Shown here piece after piece: positions 34,841 through 43,732 of a stretch of 64,000 bases of DNA (positions are counted from its first letter, which is position 1; each line of letters opens with the position of its first letter). Position numbers and translations under genes: made by a program. The DNA is taken from assembly GCF_030409845.1 (NCBI RefSeq), contig NZ_JAUFQQ010000003.1, positions 1,860,001 to 1,924,000 of the forward strand, in the 5' to 3' direction. Under the pieces are notes generated by a model, which was not told the DNA's origin, ran no database searches, and saw nothing but the letters and a program-made list of their open reading frames with translations. The stretch is from Flavobacterium branchiarum. GTDB taxonomy: Bacteria; Bacteroidota; Bacteroidia; Flavobacteriales; Flavobacteriaceae.

Positions 34841-36196
34841 ATGAAATACAAGATATTATTCCTTCTATTAATCTCACTGAATTGTTTTGCGCAAGCAGTC
34901 GATTATCCAACAGCTAAAGTCGATTCAATTGTTAACAGAATTAAGCTACCAGTTATTCCAACTTACCAAATTAATGTAGTCACTCTTGGAGCCAAAGGAG
35001 ATTCTGTGAGCGATAGTAAACCCGCTTTTGATAAAGCAATGGCACTATGTAAAAAGAATAAAGGAGGTACAATTATAGTTCCCAAAGGCGTTTACAAACT
35101 CAATGGACCAATTCACTTTGTTAGTAATGTAAAACTATTGATAGAGAAAGATGCTAAAATAAAATTCAGCGATAATCCAAACCATTATTTACCAATGGTA
35201 TTGACAAGCTGGGAGGGAACAATGTTATATAATTACAGTCCGCTTGTGTATGCTTACAATTGTACAGATATTGCAATAACAGGCGAAGGAACAATCGACG
35301 GAGAAGGAGGGAAAACATGGAAAAGTTTCAAAGTAAAAGAAGGAGCAGGAAAGAAACGAAGCCGTGAAATGAATCATAATAATGTACCATTAAAAGATCG
35401 AAAATTTGGAGATGGATATTTTTTAAGACCACAAATGATACAGTTTTTTAATTGCAAAAATATTTTAGTTGAGAAGATAAGAATTGAAAATTCTCCATTT
35501 TGGTGTTTACATTTATTGAAATCCGAAAGTATTACAGTTAGAGATATAACGTATAAATCTTTAAATCATAACAATGACGGAATAGATCCTGAGTATGCAA
35601 AAGATGTTTTAATTGAACGAGTTACATTTAATAACGGTGATGATAATATAGCTATTAAAGCAGGTAGAGACCATGAAGGAAGAGCTAACAGTACCACGCC
35701 AAGTGAAAATATTGTAATTAGAAATTGTAGTTTTAAAGGCCTCCACGGAGTAGTTTTAGGAAGCGAAATGTCGGCAGGAATTAAAAATATTTATGTTGAG
35801 AATTGCAAAACGGTTGGTTACTTAAAAAGAGGCATTTATTTAAAAACAAATGCCGACCGTGGTGGATATATAAAAGATGTTTTTGTTAAAAATATTCAGT
35901 TAGATGAAGTTGAGGATTGTTTTTACATCACAGCCAATTATCATGGAGAAGGTAGCGGTTACCCATCAGAAATATCAAATGTTTTATTCTCAAATATCAC
36001 CTGCAATAAAGCAACCGGAACTGGAATTGCTATTCAGGGATTTCCAGAGAAAAAAGTTCGGAATATTTCATTGAATAACATCGAAATCAAATCGGCAAAG
36101 AATGCAATTTCAAATAGCAATGCAGAAAATGTCACAATGAGCGAAATTTATATCGGAGAAAAAGCAACAGTGCCCACGGCAGTTTCTAAGAATTAG
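34841..36196 (+). CDS. glycoside hydrolase family 28 protein
   Basis: This 451-residue exported beta-helix protein (signal peptide to CFAQ, about 18) is a second GH28 member, diverged from the one at 15365. It has NNDGIDPEYA (about 243-252), GDDNIAIKAGRD (about 266-277), a GLHGVVLGSE segment (about 299-308) and a YLKTNADRGG segment (about 331-340). The aspartates and the His are kept. GDDC is GDDN, GHGG reads LHGV, and RIKTN reads YLKTN, so the substrate-binding site differs from the classical one. Action on rhamnogalacturonan or substituted galacturonan is a reasonable guess. It lies between two composite repeats. Confidence 0.88.
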   Translation: MKYKILFLLLISLNCFAQAVDYPTAKVDSIVNRIKLPVIPTYQINVVTLGAKGDSVSDSKPAFDKAMALCKKNKGGTIIVPKGVYKLNGPIHFVSNVKLLIEKDAKIKFSDNPNHYLPMVLTSWEGTMLYNYSPLVYAYNCTDIAITGEGTIDGEGGKTWKSFKVKEGAGKKRSREMNHNNVPLKDRKFGDGYFLRPQMIQFFNCKNILVEKIRIENSPFWCLHLLKSESITVRDITYKSLNHNNDGIDPEYAKDVLIERVTFNNGDDNIAIKAGRDHEGRANSTTPSENIVIRNCSFKGLHGVVLGSEMSAGIKNIYVENCKTVGYLKRGIYLKTNADRGGYIKDVFVKNIQLDEVEDCFYITANYHGEGSGYPSEISNVLFSNITCNKATGTGIAIQGFPEKKVRNISLNNIEIKSAKNAISNSNAENVTMSEIYIGEKATVPTAVSKN

Positions 36197-36204
36197 GATT
36201 TTTT

Positions 36205-36588
36205 TTAAAGGTACTGAGGTACTGAGGTACTGAGGTTCAAAGAGACAAAGGCTCAAAGGTTTTGAAAAAAGGTACAGAGTTGCTAAGGTTCTAAGGTTGT
36301 GAACACTGAGACTGTGACCGCAAACTAAGACTGTAAACTGTGACTGTAAACTGTGACTGTAAACTGTAACCGCAAACTAAGACTAACCCCAATCTTGTCT
36401 CCCTGACGAAGGAAGGGCCTCATCAAGAAGCTCCACAATCGGGAGAAAGGTTTAAAAAGGCACTGAGGCACTAAGAAAATAAGACTAGAGAAGCAAGAAG
36501 CAAGACTCAGACTGAACACTGAAAACTGAGTCTCAAAACTGCGACTGCAAACTAAGAAGTCTAAGTAGTCTAATAATCTAATAAATCT
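36205..36588. repeat. composite intergenic repeat, forward orientation, with a CTGACGAAGGAAGG module
   Basis: This block fills the 395-base gap between GH28 and CE12. The order is: GGTACTGAGG/CTCAAAGG words (36210-36297), CTGAGACTG/ACTGTAAACTG words (36303-36383), the CTTGTCTCCCTGACGAAGG module (36384-36450), GGCACTGAGG, AGACTAGAGAAGCAAGA (36481-36506), CTGAAAACTGAG words (36512-36552), and TCTAAGTAG words (36554-36590) up to the CE12 ATG. Confidence 0.85.
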
Positions 36589-36591
36589 AAA

Positions 36592-37350
36592 ATGAAATAT
36601 TATCTATTAATCGTATTCTTAATAAGCCTTAGTGTGACAGCACAAAAAGCGACATTATATTGCATTGGTGATTCTACAATGGCGAATAAAAAAGATTCGG
36701 AACGAAATCCAGAGCATGGTTGGTGTCAAGTATTGCAACCTTTTTTTAATCAAAATATAGTAGTTGATAACAGAGCGGTTAATGGGAGAAGTACAAAAAG
36801 TTTTATAGCAGAAAAACGCTGGGATACGATATATAAACTACTTAAAAAAGGAGATTATGTATTTATCCAATTTGGACATAATGATGCAAAAATTGCAGAC
36901 TCTTTGCGCTATACAAACCCGCATACAGCATATCGCCATAATTTGATTCGTTTTGTGACTCAAAGTAGAGAAAAAGGAGCAATTCCGATTTTGTTTTCAT
37001 CAATTGCTAGAAGAAATTTTAACGAACAAGGAGTTTTAATTGAGACACACGGAGATTATCCGTTGGAAGCAAGATTAGTTGCTCAGGAATTAAAGGTTCC
37101 ATTTATCGACTTAGAATATCATACCGAATTATTAGAGCAGTCTTATGGACCAGAGCAATCTAAAAAGCTTCATTTGCATTATAAAGTAGGGGAGATTGCC
37201 TTTTATCCGGATGGTAAAAATGACGATACGCATCTTTCATTATTAGGAGCAACAGAAGTAGCAAAATTAGCTGTTAAACAAATTAGACTTTCTGATAATA
37301 GGTTGCTTAAAAAACTTAAAAACGAGCTAAAAAATAAAGCAGAAGATTAA
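36592..37350 (+). CDS. rhamnogalacturonan acetylesterase, CE12 (SGNH hydrolase)
   Basis: The 252-residue exported protein (signal peptide to VTAQ, about 18) removes acetyl groups from rhamnogalacturonan or pectin. SGNH-fold blocks are visible: CIGDSTMA with nucleophile Ser28, the Gly of block II in NGRSTKSF, FGHNDAK (about 97-103, Asn) and DDTHLS (about 211-216, Asp and His). It is the last gene of the second operon. Its final 4 bases overlap the end of the convergent VIT-type gene. Confidence 0.92.
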   Translation: MKYYLLIVFLISLSVTAQKATLYCIGDSTMANKKDSERNPEHGWCQVLQPFFNQNIVVDNRAVNGRSTKSFIAEKRWDTIYKLLKKGDYVFIQFGHNDAKIADSLRYTNPHTAYRHNLIRFVTQSREKGAIPILFSSIARRNFNEQGVLIETHGDYPLEARLVAQELKVPFIDLEYHTELLEQSYGPEQSKKLHLHYKVGEIAFYPDGKNDDTHLSLLGATEVAKLAVKQIRLSDNRLLKKLKNELKNKAED

Positions 37351-38033
37351 ATATTTACTCCAAAAATATACCCAACCAGAGCAGATATACCCATTGCAAA
37401 AGTTCCCCAAACAGAAATTCTTATAACAGCTTTTATAGTGCTAGAACCACCAGCTTTAGCAGCTAACGCACCAGAAAGAGCGAGGAAAATAATGGCAAAA
37501 GCATATTGAAATAGTACAATATCTTTAAGAGGAGCAAAAATTGAAACAAGGAGAGGAAGAATTCCACCAGAAATAAATGATGCTGCAGAAGCAAAAGCGG
37601 CTTGTAATGGTTTTGCCTGAGTAATTTCGTTAATACCCAATTCATCTCTAGCATGAGATTCTAAAGCGTTATGAGCAGTTAATTGCACGGCAACTTCTTT
37701 GGCAAGCTCGGGAGTTAGTCCTCTATTTTCGTAGATTTCAGCTAACTCAATTAACTCTAATTCAGGCACAGTTTCTAACGCAATACGTTCTCTTTCTAGG
37801 TCAGCAGTTTCAATATCAGATTGGGAGCTTACAGAAACATATTCGCCAGCAGCCATAGATAAAGCACCAGCCACCAAACCAGCTAGAGTTGCTAAAATAA
37901 TAGGTTCACGAGTAGCGCTTGCGGCAGCAATACCAATAGCGAGACTAGTAGTCGATAAAATCCCATCATTAGCACCAAGGACAGCTGCACGAACCCAGCC
38001 ACTTCTGTTTATATAATGCTGTTCCTTTTCCAT
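37347..38033 (-). CDS. VIT1/CCC1 family iron/manganese transporter
   Basis: The 228-residue inner-membrane protein has the VIT1 N-terminus WVRAAVLGANDGILSTTSLAIG (about 13-34), the second hydrophobic segment with GALSMAAGEYVSVSSQ (about 56-71), an acidic cytoplasmic helical region rich in Glu (about 75-140) that binds metal in this family, and three further membrane segments. It moves Fe2+ or Mn2+. It follows a small unknown gene with one base between and overlaps the CE12 gene tail to tail by 4 bases. Confidence 0.9.
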   Translation of the reverse strand: MEKEQHYINRSGWVRAAVLGANDGILSTTSLAIGIAAASATREPIILATLAGLVAGALSMAAGEYVSVSSQSDIETADLERERIALETVPELELIELAEIYENRGLTPELAKEVAVQLTAHNALESHARDELGINEITQAKPLQAAFASAASFISGGILPLLVSIFAPLKDIVLFQYAFAIIFLALSGALAAKAGGSSTIKAVIRISVWGTFAMGISALVGYIFGVNI

Positions 38034-38034
38034 A

Positions 38035-38442
38035 CTATTCAGTTATTTTAGGAAGCGTTTTGATGTATTCTTCTTGGATTTTTTGAACACCACCAAAACT
38101 ATCTTTTAAAGCATTTTTTACTTGTAAATGTGTCTTGTTTCCAAAAGCTTTTTTCCAATCATTAAAATCAAAAATATGTATTTCTTTTGCGTAAATATTT
38201 GTAACAAAGGTAATTCTGGATATAGAATATTTGTGTGATTTTAGTTCATGTGATATTTGGCGGTTAGGTACAACAATAAGAATGGTTTCCCATTGCAAGT
38301 ATTCTTTTGGAATATCTTTGCGTTTATTTAGACCTATTGAATCAAAAAAAAGCTTGATTTTTTCATCATTAAGCTTATTGATTTTACTATCTATTGCAGC
38401 GAGTCCTTTCCTTAATAAGACTTCATTTTCAATAGCACTCAT
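38035..38442 (-). CDS. hypothetical protein upstream of the VIT-type transporter
   Basis: I do not recognise this 135-residue soluble protein. It is charged, has no signal peptide or membrane segment, and has a C-terminal helical region (KKAFGNKTHLQVKNALKDSF). The middle part (ETILIVVPNRQISHELKSHK) looks like alternating strands and helices. It stops one base before the transporter gene starts, so the two are co-transcribed and may share a metal-related job. Confidence 0.7.
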   Translation of the reverse strand: MSAIENEVLLRKGLAAIDSKINKLNDEKIKLFFDSIGLNKRKDIPKEYLQWETILIVVPNRQISHELKSHKYSISRITFVTNIYAKEIHIFDFNDWKKAFGNKTHLQVKNALKDSFGGVQKIQEEYIKTLPKITE

Positions 38443-38774
38443 GGTATTTTTTTTATATTTTAAAGAATAAAATTAATATTAAATAACGGTAAAGTCTTCG
38501 GTTAGATGGTTAGATTGGTTCTAAATTTTGAGTGTTGTCAATTTTGCTTGATTTAAAGGGGGTTACAGTATTTTTGATTTATGTAAAAATCAGCAAAACT
38601 GTCATTTTGACATTTATTGTTATTTAATATTAATTGTTTTTATGACAATAATTCATTTATTTGGGATAAAAACAACTCTTTTACGATTTGGTATTTATTT
38701 TGTTATATACAAGATGTTGAATGAAATTTTAATGATTATTAAACTAATTGTATAACTATTAAAACTAAATCATC
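38443..38774. other. divergent spacer between unknown gene and hsp20
   Basis: The 332-base AT-rich gap holds promoters for both sides. Apart from the TGTCA/TGACA inverted repeat noted separately, no repeat module, RNA gene or open frame is visible. Confidence 0.5.
38600..38612. promoter_or_regulatory. TGTCATTTTGACA inverted repeat upstream of hsp20
   Basis: TGTCA and TGACA arms surround TTT, about 160 bases ahead of the small heat-shock gene. It could be a stress-regulator site, but the distance is large and no promoter could be tied to it. Confidence 0.3.
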
Positions 38775-39227
38775 ATGTTAAGTATCAGAAAAAACGAAAA
38801 TAATTCACAAGCATTCCCATCATTATTAGATGATATTTTTGGACGTGAACTTTTTAACTGGGAAAACAATAATTTTTCGGCTACAAGTACAACACTACCA
38901 TCAGTAAATATTAAAGAATCTGATGATAAATTTGAGGTAGAACTTGCCGCTCCAGGAATGGATAAAAATGATTTTAAGGTTACTTTAAATGATAGTTTAT
39001 TGACAATTTCATCAAGTAAAAAAGATGAAAAAGAAACTGTTGAAGATAACTTTACTCGTAGAGAATTTAGTTATCAATCATTCCAACGTAGTTTCAAATT
39101 ACCAAACAACGTTGTTGATGAAGAAAATATAAAAGCAAATTACGATAACGGTCTTTTACATCTTGTTATTCCTAAAAAGGAAGAAGCAAAGGAAAATAAA
39201 GAGCCGCGAGTAATTGAAATTAGTTAA
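38775..39227 (+). CDS. small heat-shock protein, Hsp20/alpha-crystallin family
   Basis: The 150-residue cytoplasmic chaperone holds unfolding proteins until other chaperones act. The alpha-crystallin domain spans about 38-135: PSVNIKESDDKFEVELAAPGMDKNDFKV, then SYQSFQRSFKLPNNV and the C-terminal NGLLHLVIPKKEE with the G-L/I-L motif. A short C-terminal tail ends in RVIEIS, with the I-x-I-type motif. It is a single gene followed by a strong terminator. Confidence 0.95.
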   Translation: MLSIRKNENNSQAFPSLLDDIFGRELFNWENNNFSATSTTLPSVNIKESDDKFEVELAAPGMDKNDFKVTLNDSLLTISSSKKDEKETVEDNFTRREFSYQSFQRSFKLPNNVVDEENIKANYDNGLLHLVIPKKEEAKENKEPRVIEIS

Positions 39228-39271
39228 TTCTAAATTCGGTTACTTATATTTAATTACATTTAGTTTTTTTG

Positions 39272-39310
39272 ATAAGGGTTGTCTCAATATGAGGCAGCCC
39301 TTATTTTTTC
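39272..39310 (+). terminator. rho-independent terminator after hsp20
   Basis: ATAAGGGTTGTCTC (39272-39285) pairs with GAGGCAGCCCTTAT (39291-39304), with two G-U pairs, followed by TTTTTT. Confidence 0.85.
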
Positions 39311-39473
39311 AATACATAAGAGTTTATATTTATTTAATTAGGTATGTTGTAATTATTTGATCGTAAATAGATTGCGTTCTTTTAATTTAATTCACTAAAT
39401 TTAAGGATTCCTATATTTTAGAGTTTTTTATTATAGAATAAAAAAAGATCAATTTAATTAATACTTTTTTACT

Positions 39474-39872
39474 ATGAATTATATCCCTTTAATCGGCAGA
39501 ATCCTGTTTAGTATAATTTTCATGTATTCGTCAATCGCAAATTTTTCAGATTATTATATTTATGAAGCGACGGCAAAAGGAATACCATCTTCTTATATTT
39601 TAGTGCCTTTGGTTGGTGTTTTTGAATTGTTAGGTGGATTAAGTATTTTAACTGGATTCATGGCTAAATGGGGAGCATGGGTAATAATTTTTATTCTTTT
39701 ACCCGTAACATTAATTATGCATGATTTTTGGAATGTCGAAGATCCAGTTCGGCATCAATATGTTTTTATGACTTTTATGAGAAACATATCAATTATTGGT
39801 GCTGCATTAATGATTTCTTATTTTGGTGCTGGACCCTATAGTTTTGATGAATGTAAAGAGAGATTGTCCTAA
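39474..39872 (+). CDS. DoxX family membrane protein
   Basis: The 132-residue inner-membrane protein has four hydrophobic segments and the DoxX layout: IGRILFSIIFMYSSIANF at the N-terminus, a LVPLVGVFELLGGLSILTGF second segment, a third around WVIIFILLPVTLIMHDFW, and a fourth after NISIIGAALMISYFGAGPYS. DoxX proteins are linked to redox and thiol stress. Neighbours give no firm hint. Confidence 0.88.
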   Translation: MNYIPLIGRILFSIIFMYSSIANFSDYYIYEATAKGIPSSYILVPLVGVFELLGGLSILTGFMAKWGAWVIIFILLPVTLIMHDFWNVEDPVRHQYVFMTFMRNISIIGAALMISYFGAGPYSFDECKERLS

Positions 39873-39890
39873 TACCTTCGTTTGATATAA

Positions 39891-39926
39891 AAAAAAGCAA
39901 GATTGAAATTACGTCTTGCTTTTTTT
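39891..39926 (+). terminator. rho-independent terminator after the DoxX gene
   Basis: AAAAAAGCAAGA (39891-39902) pairs with TCTTGCTTTTTT (39914-39925) over an 11-base loop, so it can act on either strand. It overlaps the 3' end of the ABC remnant on the minus strand. Confidence 0.85.
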
Positions 39927-40143
39927 GCTTGTGTTCTTAGTAGGTGGCAAGTTGTCTTTACGTTCTCCTATTTGTTGGCTCCACATAGCATAATTTAATG
40001 CTTTATTATGACAAGTTCATCATGAGTTCCTTGTTCAATAACTTTTCCAAATATAAATTAGGATTGTAAAGAGAAAGAATTAGCGCTATACCAGCAAAGA
40101 TTAATCCAATGAAAATGAACTACTTATGTGGTTTGAGATATTT
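39909..40143 (-). pseudogene. internally deleted remnant of an ABC exporter
   Basis: On the minus strand 40143-40070 reads KYLKPHK, stop, FIFIGLIFAGIALILSLYN, which resembles the first membrane segment of an ABC exporter. From 40048 GKVIEQGTHDELV follows, the classic end of an ABC ATPase domain. After a frame change, ALNYAMWSQQIGERKDNLPP runs to a stop at 39909, the YAxMWxxQ tail of ATM1/MsbA-like exporters. More than 1.5 kb of a normal gene is missing between the two ends. There is no start codon, and stops and frameshifts interrupt it. Confidence 0.6.
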
Positions 40144-40432
40144 TCAGAATAAAATATATTACTTTCTGATTTTGTTTGTTTTAGGTCAAGTTTATGATAC
40201 AGAAATGAGTTCAATTTGAACAGAATAGTTATTACTTTGGTATTTGTTTTTTTTAAATTATCTAAACCAGTAGGCACTAATAGGATTGTTTGCTTTAAGT
40301 ATATATTTTTGTTTTTATATAAAATTTAAGTAGTTGTAACGCTGTTTTTTGATAAAAACAGAAACTTCTTAGTATTTAAAATTATAAATCTGTAACAATT
40401 AACCAGTAAACTATACTAATCAGTAAATAATA
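40144..40432. other. AT-rich spacer before galK
   Basis: This remainder of the 560-base gap should contain the galK promoter. No repeat module, hairpin or open frame of note was seen. Confidence 0.5.
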
Positions 40433-41605
40433 ATGAATGAGATTTTAATTCAAAATACAACACTTTTTTTTAAAGAAAAATTTGGTAATGAACCACAAAA
40501 AATAGTTCTTTCACCAGGAAGAATTAATTTAATTGGTGAGCATATTGATTATAATGATGGATATGTTTTACCTGCGGCTATTGATAAAATTATTTGTTTT
40601 GCTTTTGAAAAAAGTAATTCCCAGAAATCAAAAATATATGCAATAGATCTAAATGATGAATTTGAATTAGATTTAACAAAAGAAATTGCATTGAGTGATA
40701 TTGTATGGACAAATTATATTTTGGGAGTTGTAAAACAGCTTCAGGATAATGGTTTTTCTATAGAAGGATTTAATTGTGTTTTTAGTAGCAATATTCCAGT
40801 TGGTTCAGGATTATCATCTTCGGCAGCATTAGAGTGCGGGATGATTTTTGGTATAAAAGAACTTTTAAAGCTTACTATAAACAAGATTGATATTGCATTA
40901 TTAGGGCAAAAAGCAGAACATTGGGTTGGAATTAATTGTGGTATTATGGATCAATTTTCAAGTGTCCATGGTCTTGAAAATAAAGTAATCAAATTAGATT
41001 GTAAAACATTAGAATTTGAATACCACGAAGCAAATTTCAATGATTATGCCTTGGTGTTATTTGACAGTAATGTGAAACATTCACTTTTTACATCTGAATA
41101 CAATACACGTCGAGAAGAATGTGAAAAAGGATTGTCGATAATTAAAAATAGCTTTCCCGAAATAAAGAGTTTTAGGGATTGCAGTGAAGTTCAATTATTG
41201 AGTATTCGAGACAAAATGGATGAAATTGTTTTCAAAAGAGTGCATTATGTCATAAAAGAAATTAATCGTGTTGCGCAAGCTTGCGATGCTCTTGATAATG
41301 GAAATATTGAACTTTTAGGACAGCTATTATTTGATACTCATCAAGGCTTATCTGTTGATTATGAGGTGAGTTGCGATGAATTAGATATGCTGGTTGCAAC
41401 TGCAAAAGAGGATGATGCGATAATAGGATCAAGATTAATGGGCGGTGGTTTTGGAGGGTGCACTATCAATTTAATTAAAAAAGGACAAGAAAATCAGGTT
41501 AAAAACAAGTTTTCGTCCCTTTATTTAGATATATTTGGGATTGAATTAAAATTTTACGACGTAAAAATAGGAAACGGAACAACACTTTACAACTTAGATA
41601 AATAA
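40433..41605 (+). CDS. galK: galactokinase
   Basis: GalK phosphorylates galactose to galactose 1-phosphate, the first committed Leloir step. The 390-residue GHMP kinase has the galactokinase signature SPGRINLIGEHIDYNDGYVL (27-46), the ATP-binding IPVGSGLSSSAALE (about 121-134) and the third motif MGGGFGGCTINL (about 335-346). Length is normal. The stop codon is followed at once by the galT ATG. Next to a pectin locus it would serve galactose from galactan side chains, but no beta-galactosidase is in the window. Confidence 0.95.
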   Translation: MNEILIQNTTLFFKEKFGNEPQKIVLSPGRINLIGEHIDYNDGYVLPAAIDKIICFAFEKSNSQKSKIYAIDLNDEFELDLTKEIALSDIVWTNYILGVVKQLQDNGFSIEGFNCVFSSNIPVGSGLSSSAALECGMIFGIKELLKLTINKIDIALLGQKAEHWVGINCGIMDQFSSVHGLENKVIKLDCKTLEFEYHEANFNDYALVLFDSNVKHSLFTSEYNTRREECEKGLSIIKNSFPEIKSFRDCSEVQLLSIRDKMDEIVFKRVHYVIKEINRVAQACDALDNGNIELLGQLLFDTHQGLSVDYEVSCDELDMLVATAKEDDAIIGSRLMGGGFGGCTINLIKKGQENQVKNKFSSLYLDIFGIELKFYDVKIGNGTTLYNLDK

Positions 41606-42658
41606 ATGAGAAACTTTAACATTAATGAAGACCCCCACAGAAGGTATAATCCATTATTAAATGAATGGGTACTTGTTTCCCCTCATAGAGAAAAACGTCC
41701 TTGGCAAGGACAAAATGAACTAGTTGTCGCAGAACCTTTACCAAAACACGACACAACTTGCTATTTGTGTCCAGATAATGTGAGAGCTAACGGAATAAAA
41801 AATCCTAAATACGAAGGTAGTTTTGTTTTCGATAATGATTTTGCTGCAATGAAGCAAGATGAAATCATATATGAAGAAGATATCAAATATACTTTTTTCC
41901 TAGCGAAACCTGAAAGAGGAATTTCACGTGTGGTTTGTTTCTCACCAAGACATGATCTTACATTGCCAGAAATGGAAATTAAAGACATCGAAAATATTGT
42001 TAAAACTTGGCAAAAAGAATATGCTGATTTAGGTGCAATTAAATACATCAATTATGTTCAAATTTTCGAAAATAAAGGAAGTGCTATGGGATGTAGTAAT
42101 CCTCATCCGCATGGACAAATTTGGGCACAAGAATCATTGCCAACTCAAGTAGAAAAAACACAAAATAGCCTCAAAAATTATTTTGATAAATATGACAATA
42201 CGCTTTTAGCAGATTACCTTAAAGCCGAATTAAAAAAAGAAACTCGTATTGTTATTGAAAATGATCATTTTGTAGCCTTAGTTCCTTTTTGGGCTGTATG
42301 GCCTTATGAAACTATGATTATAAGTAAGAGAACTTTTGCAAGAATAACTGATTTTACGGAAGAAGAATCTGTTGCGTTTGCAACTATATTAAAACAGTTA
42401 ACTGTTAAATACGATAATCTTTTCGGTACCTCTTTCCCATATTCATCAGGAATTCATCAAGCTCCTACAGATGGGGCCGAACACCCAGAATGGCATTTTC
42501 ACATGCATTTTTATCCACCATTATTACGATCAGCTTCGGTTAAGAAATTCATGGTTGGTTACGAAATGCTAGGAGAAGCACAAAGAGACTTAACTCCTGA
42601 AAAAAGCGCTGCCCATTTAAGAGAACAATCGAACATTCATTATAAAATGGAATCTTAG
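41606..42658 (+). CDS. galT: galactose-1-phosphate uridylyltransferase
   Basis: GalT swaps UMP between UDP-glucose and galactose 1-phosphate. The 350-residue HIT-superfamily enzyme has the N-terminal metal-site CYLCPDN (about 52-58), the active-site SNPHPHGQIWAQ with the nucleotidyl His near 168, and the C-terminal HPEWHFHMHFYPPLLRS stretch (about 293-309). It abuts galK with zero gap. A terminator follows. Confidence 0.95.
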   Translation: MRNFNINEDPHRRYNPLLNEWVLVSPHREKRPWQGQNELVVAEPLPKHDTTCYLCPDNVRANGIKNPKYEGSFVFDNDFAAMKQDEIIYEEDIKYTFFLAKPERGISRVVCFSPRHDLTLPEMEIKDIENIVKTWQKEYADLGAIKYINYVQIFENKGSAMGCSNPHPHGQIWAQESLPTQVEKTQNSLKNYFDKYDNTLLADYLKAELKKETRIVIENDHFVALVPFWAVWPYETMIISKRTFARITDFTEEESVAFATILKQLTVKYDNLFGTSFPYSSGIHQAPTDGAEHPEWHFHMHFYPPLLRSASVKKFMVGYEMLGEAQRDLTPEKSAAHLREQSNIHYKMES

Positions 42659-42744
42659 ATTTAAAATTATAAGCGATTTAGCATTTGTTTTTATTTGTCT
42701 TTACCCATTAGATAAATGAAACATATATAAGTTCACAAATTAAG

Positions 42745-42772
42745 AAAAAGGAAGTTTATGCTTCCTTTTTTT
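42745..42772 (+). terminator. rho-independent terminator after galT
   Basis: AAAAAGGAAG (42745-42754) and CTTCCTTTTT (42761-42770) form a 10-base-pair stem with a TTTATG loop, followed by a T-rich run. Confidence 0.85.
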
Positions 42773-42879
42773 GTTTTTTTACCCTATTTTTACTTAAATA
42801 GTATTAATTATCAATTTGTTTAGCAATAAAACTTAAAATTATGTGCTAAATAAGTTGAGCGTCATTTAAATAAAAAGAT

Positions 42880-43635
42880 ATGAAAATAGGATTAATAGGA
42901 TTTGGAAAAACAGGAAAATCAGTCGCTTCAGTATTACTAGAAAACAAGGCTTTTTGTTTAGAATGGGTTTTAAGACAAAGTACAGTACTTGAGCACCGAT
43001 CTGTTCCAGAATTTTTTGGAGTTCCATCAGACGAACCAGGATTAATATATTCAAGCTCAAAAACTACTATGGAGGAGCTATTAGACAAACATCCCGTAGA
43101 TATTATAATTGACTTTTCTTCGAGTTTAGGTATTCATACTTATGGCGAAATTGCAGCACAAAGAGGAATTAAAATTATATCTGCTATATCACATTACACA
43201 GAAAAAGAGTTAAACCTTCTAAAAAAATTGGCCATTAAAACAACCGTATTTTGGTCTCCAAATATTACGTTGGGGGTAAACTTTTTATTATTCGCTGCTA
43301 AGTTTTTAAAGAAAATTGCTCCTTGGGTGGATATTGAAGTAAATGAAGAACACTTTAAATTAAAACAAGGAACATCTGGTACAGCTATTAAAATCGCAGA
43401 AGCGCTAGATGTTGAAAAAGATAATATAAATTCAGTTAGGGCAGGAGGTATCGTAGGGAAGCATGAAGTAATATTTGGGTTTCCATATCAAACTGTACGG
43501 CTTATTCATGAATCAATTTCAAGAGAAGCATTTGGAACAGGTGTTGTTTTTGTAGCTGAAAATTTAGAAAATAAAGAAATCGGATTGTATAATTTTGAAG
43601 ATCTTTTAGCTCCATATTTTCAAGTAGATAATTAA
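42880..43635 (+). CDS. 4-hydroxy-tetrahydrodipicolinate reductase-like protein (DapB family)
   Basis: The 251-residue product has the DapB N-terminal dinucleotide fold GLIGFGKTGKSVA (4-16), an IIIDFSS segment (75-81), and a C-terminal domain with EEHFKLKQGTSGTAIKIAE (156-174) and RAGGIVGKHEVIFG. DapB reduces the lysine/diaminopimelate precursor. The usual HHxxKxDAPSGTA active-site stretch reads EHFKLKQGTSGTA here, one residue shorter and without the His pair, so true DapB activity is uncertain. No lysine gene is nearby. It may be a paralogue of the housekeeping enzyme. Confidence 0.75.
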   Translation: MKIGLIGFGKTGKSVASVLLENKAFCLEWVLRQSTVLEHRSVPEFFGVPSDEPGLIYSSSKTTMEELLDKHPVDIIIDFSSSLGIHTYGEIAAQRGIKIISAISHYTEKELNLLKKLAIKTTVFWSPNITLGVNFLLFAAKFLKKIAPWVDIEVNEEHFKLKQGTSGTAIKIAEALDVEKDNINSVRAGGIVGKHEVIFGFPYQTVRLIHESISREAFGTGVVFVAENLENKEIGLYNFEDLLAPYFQVDN

Positions 43636-43653
43636 TTTACTTCTATAAAATAG

Positions 43654-43693
43654 TTCCATAGAAATATTGATTCAAATTGATATTTCTATGGAA
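43654..43693. terminator. hairpin between convergent dapB-like and DUF3052-like genes
   Basis: TTCCATAGAAATAT (43654-43667) pairs perfectly with ATATTTCTATGGAA (43680-43693) over a 12-base loop. It lies between two convergent genes. Confidence 0.75.
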
Positions 43694-43732
43694 TTAAACA
43701 AACTTCACAGTAACCAGTACTTCTATCTAAGA

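Noticed and set aside
36325..36519. 64-codon minus-strand open frame
   Set aside because: It lies fully within a composite repeat block and covers the CTGACGAAGGAAGG module.
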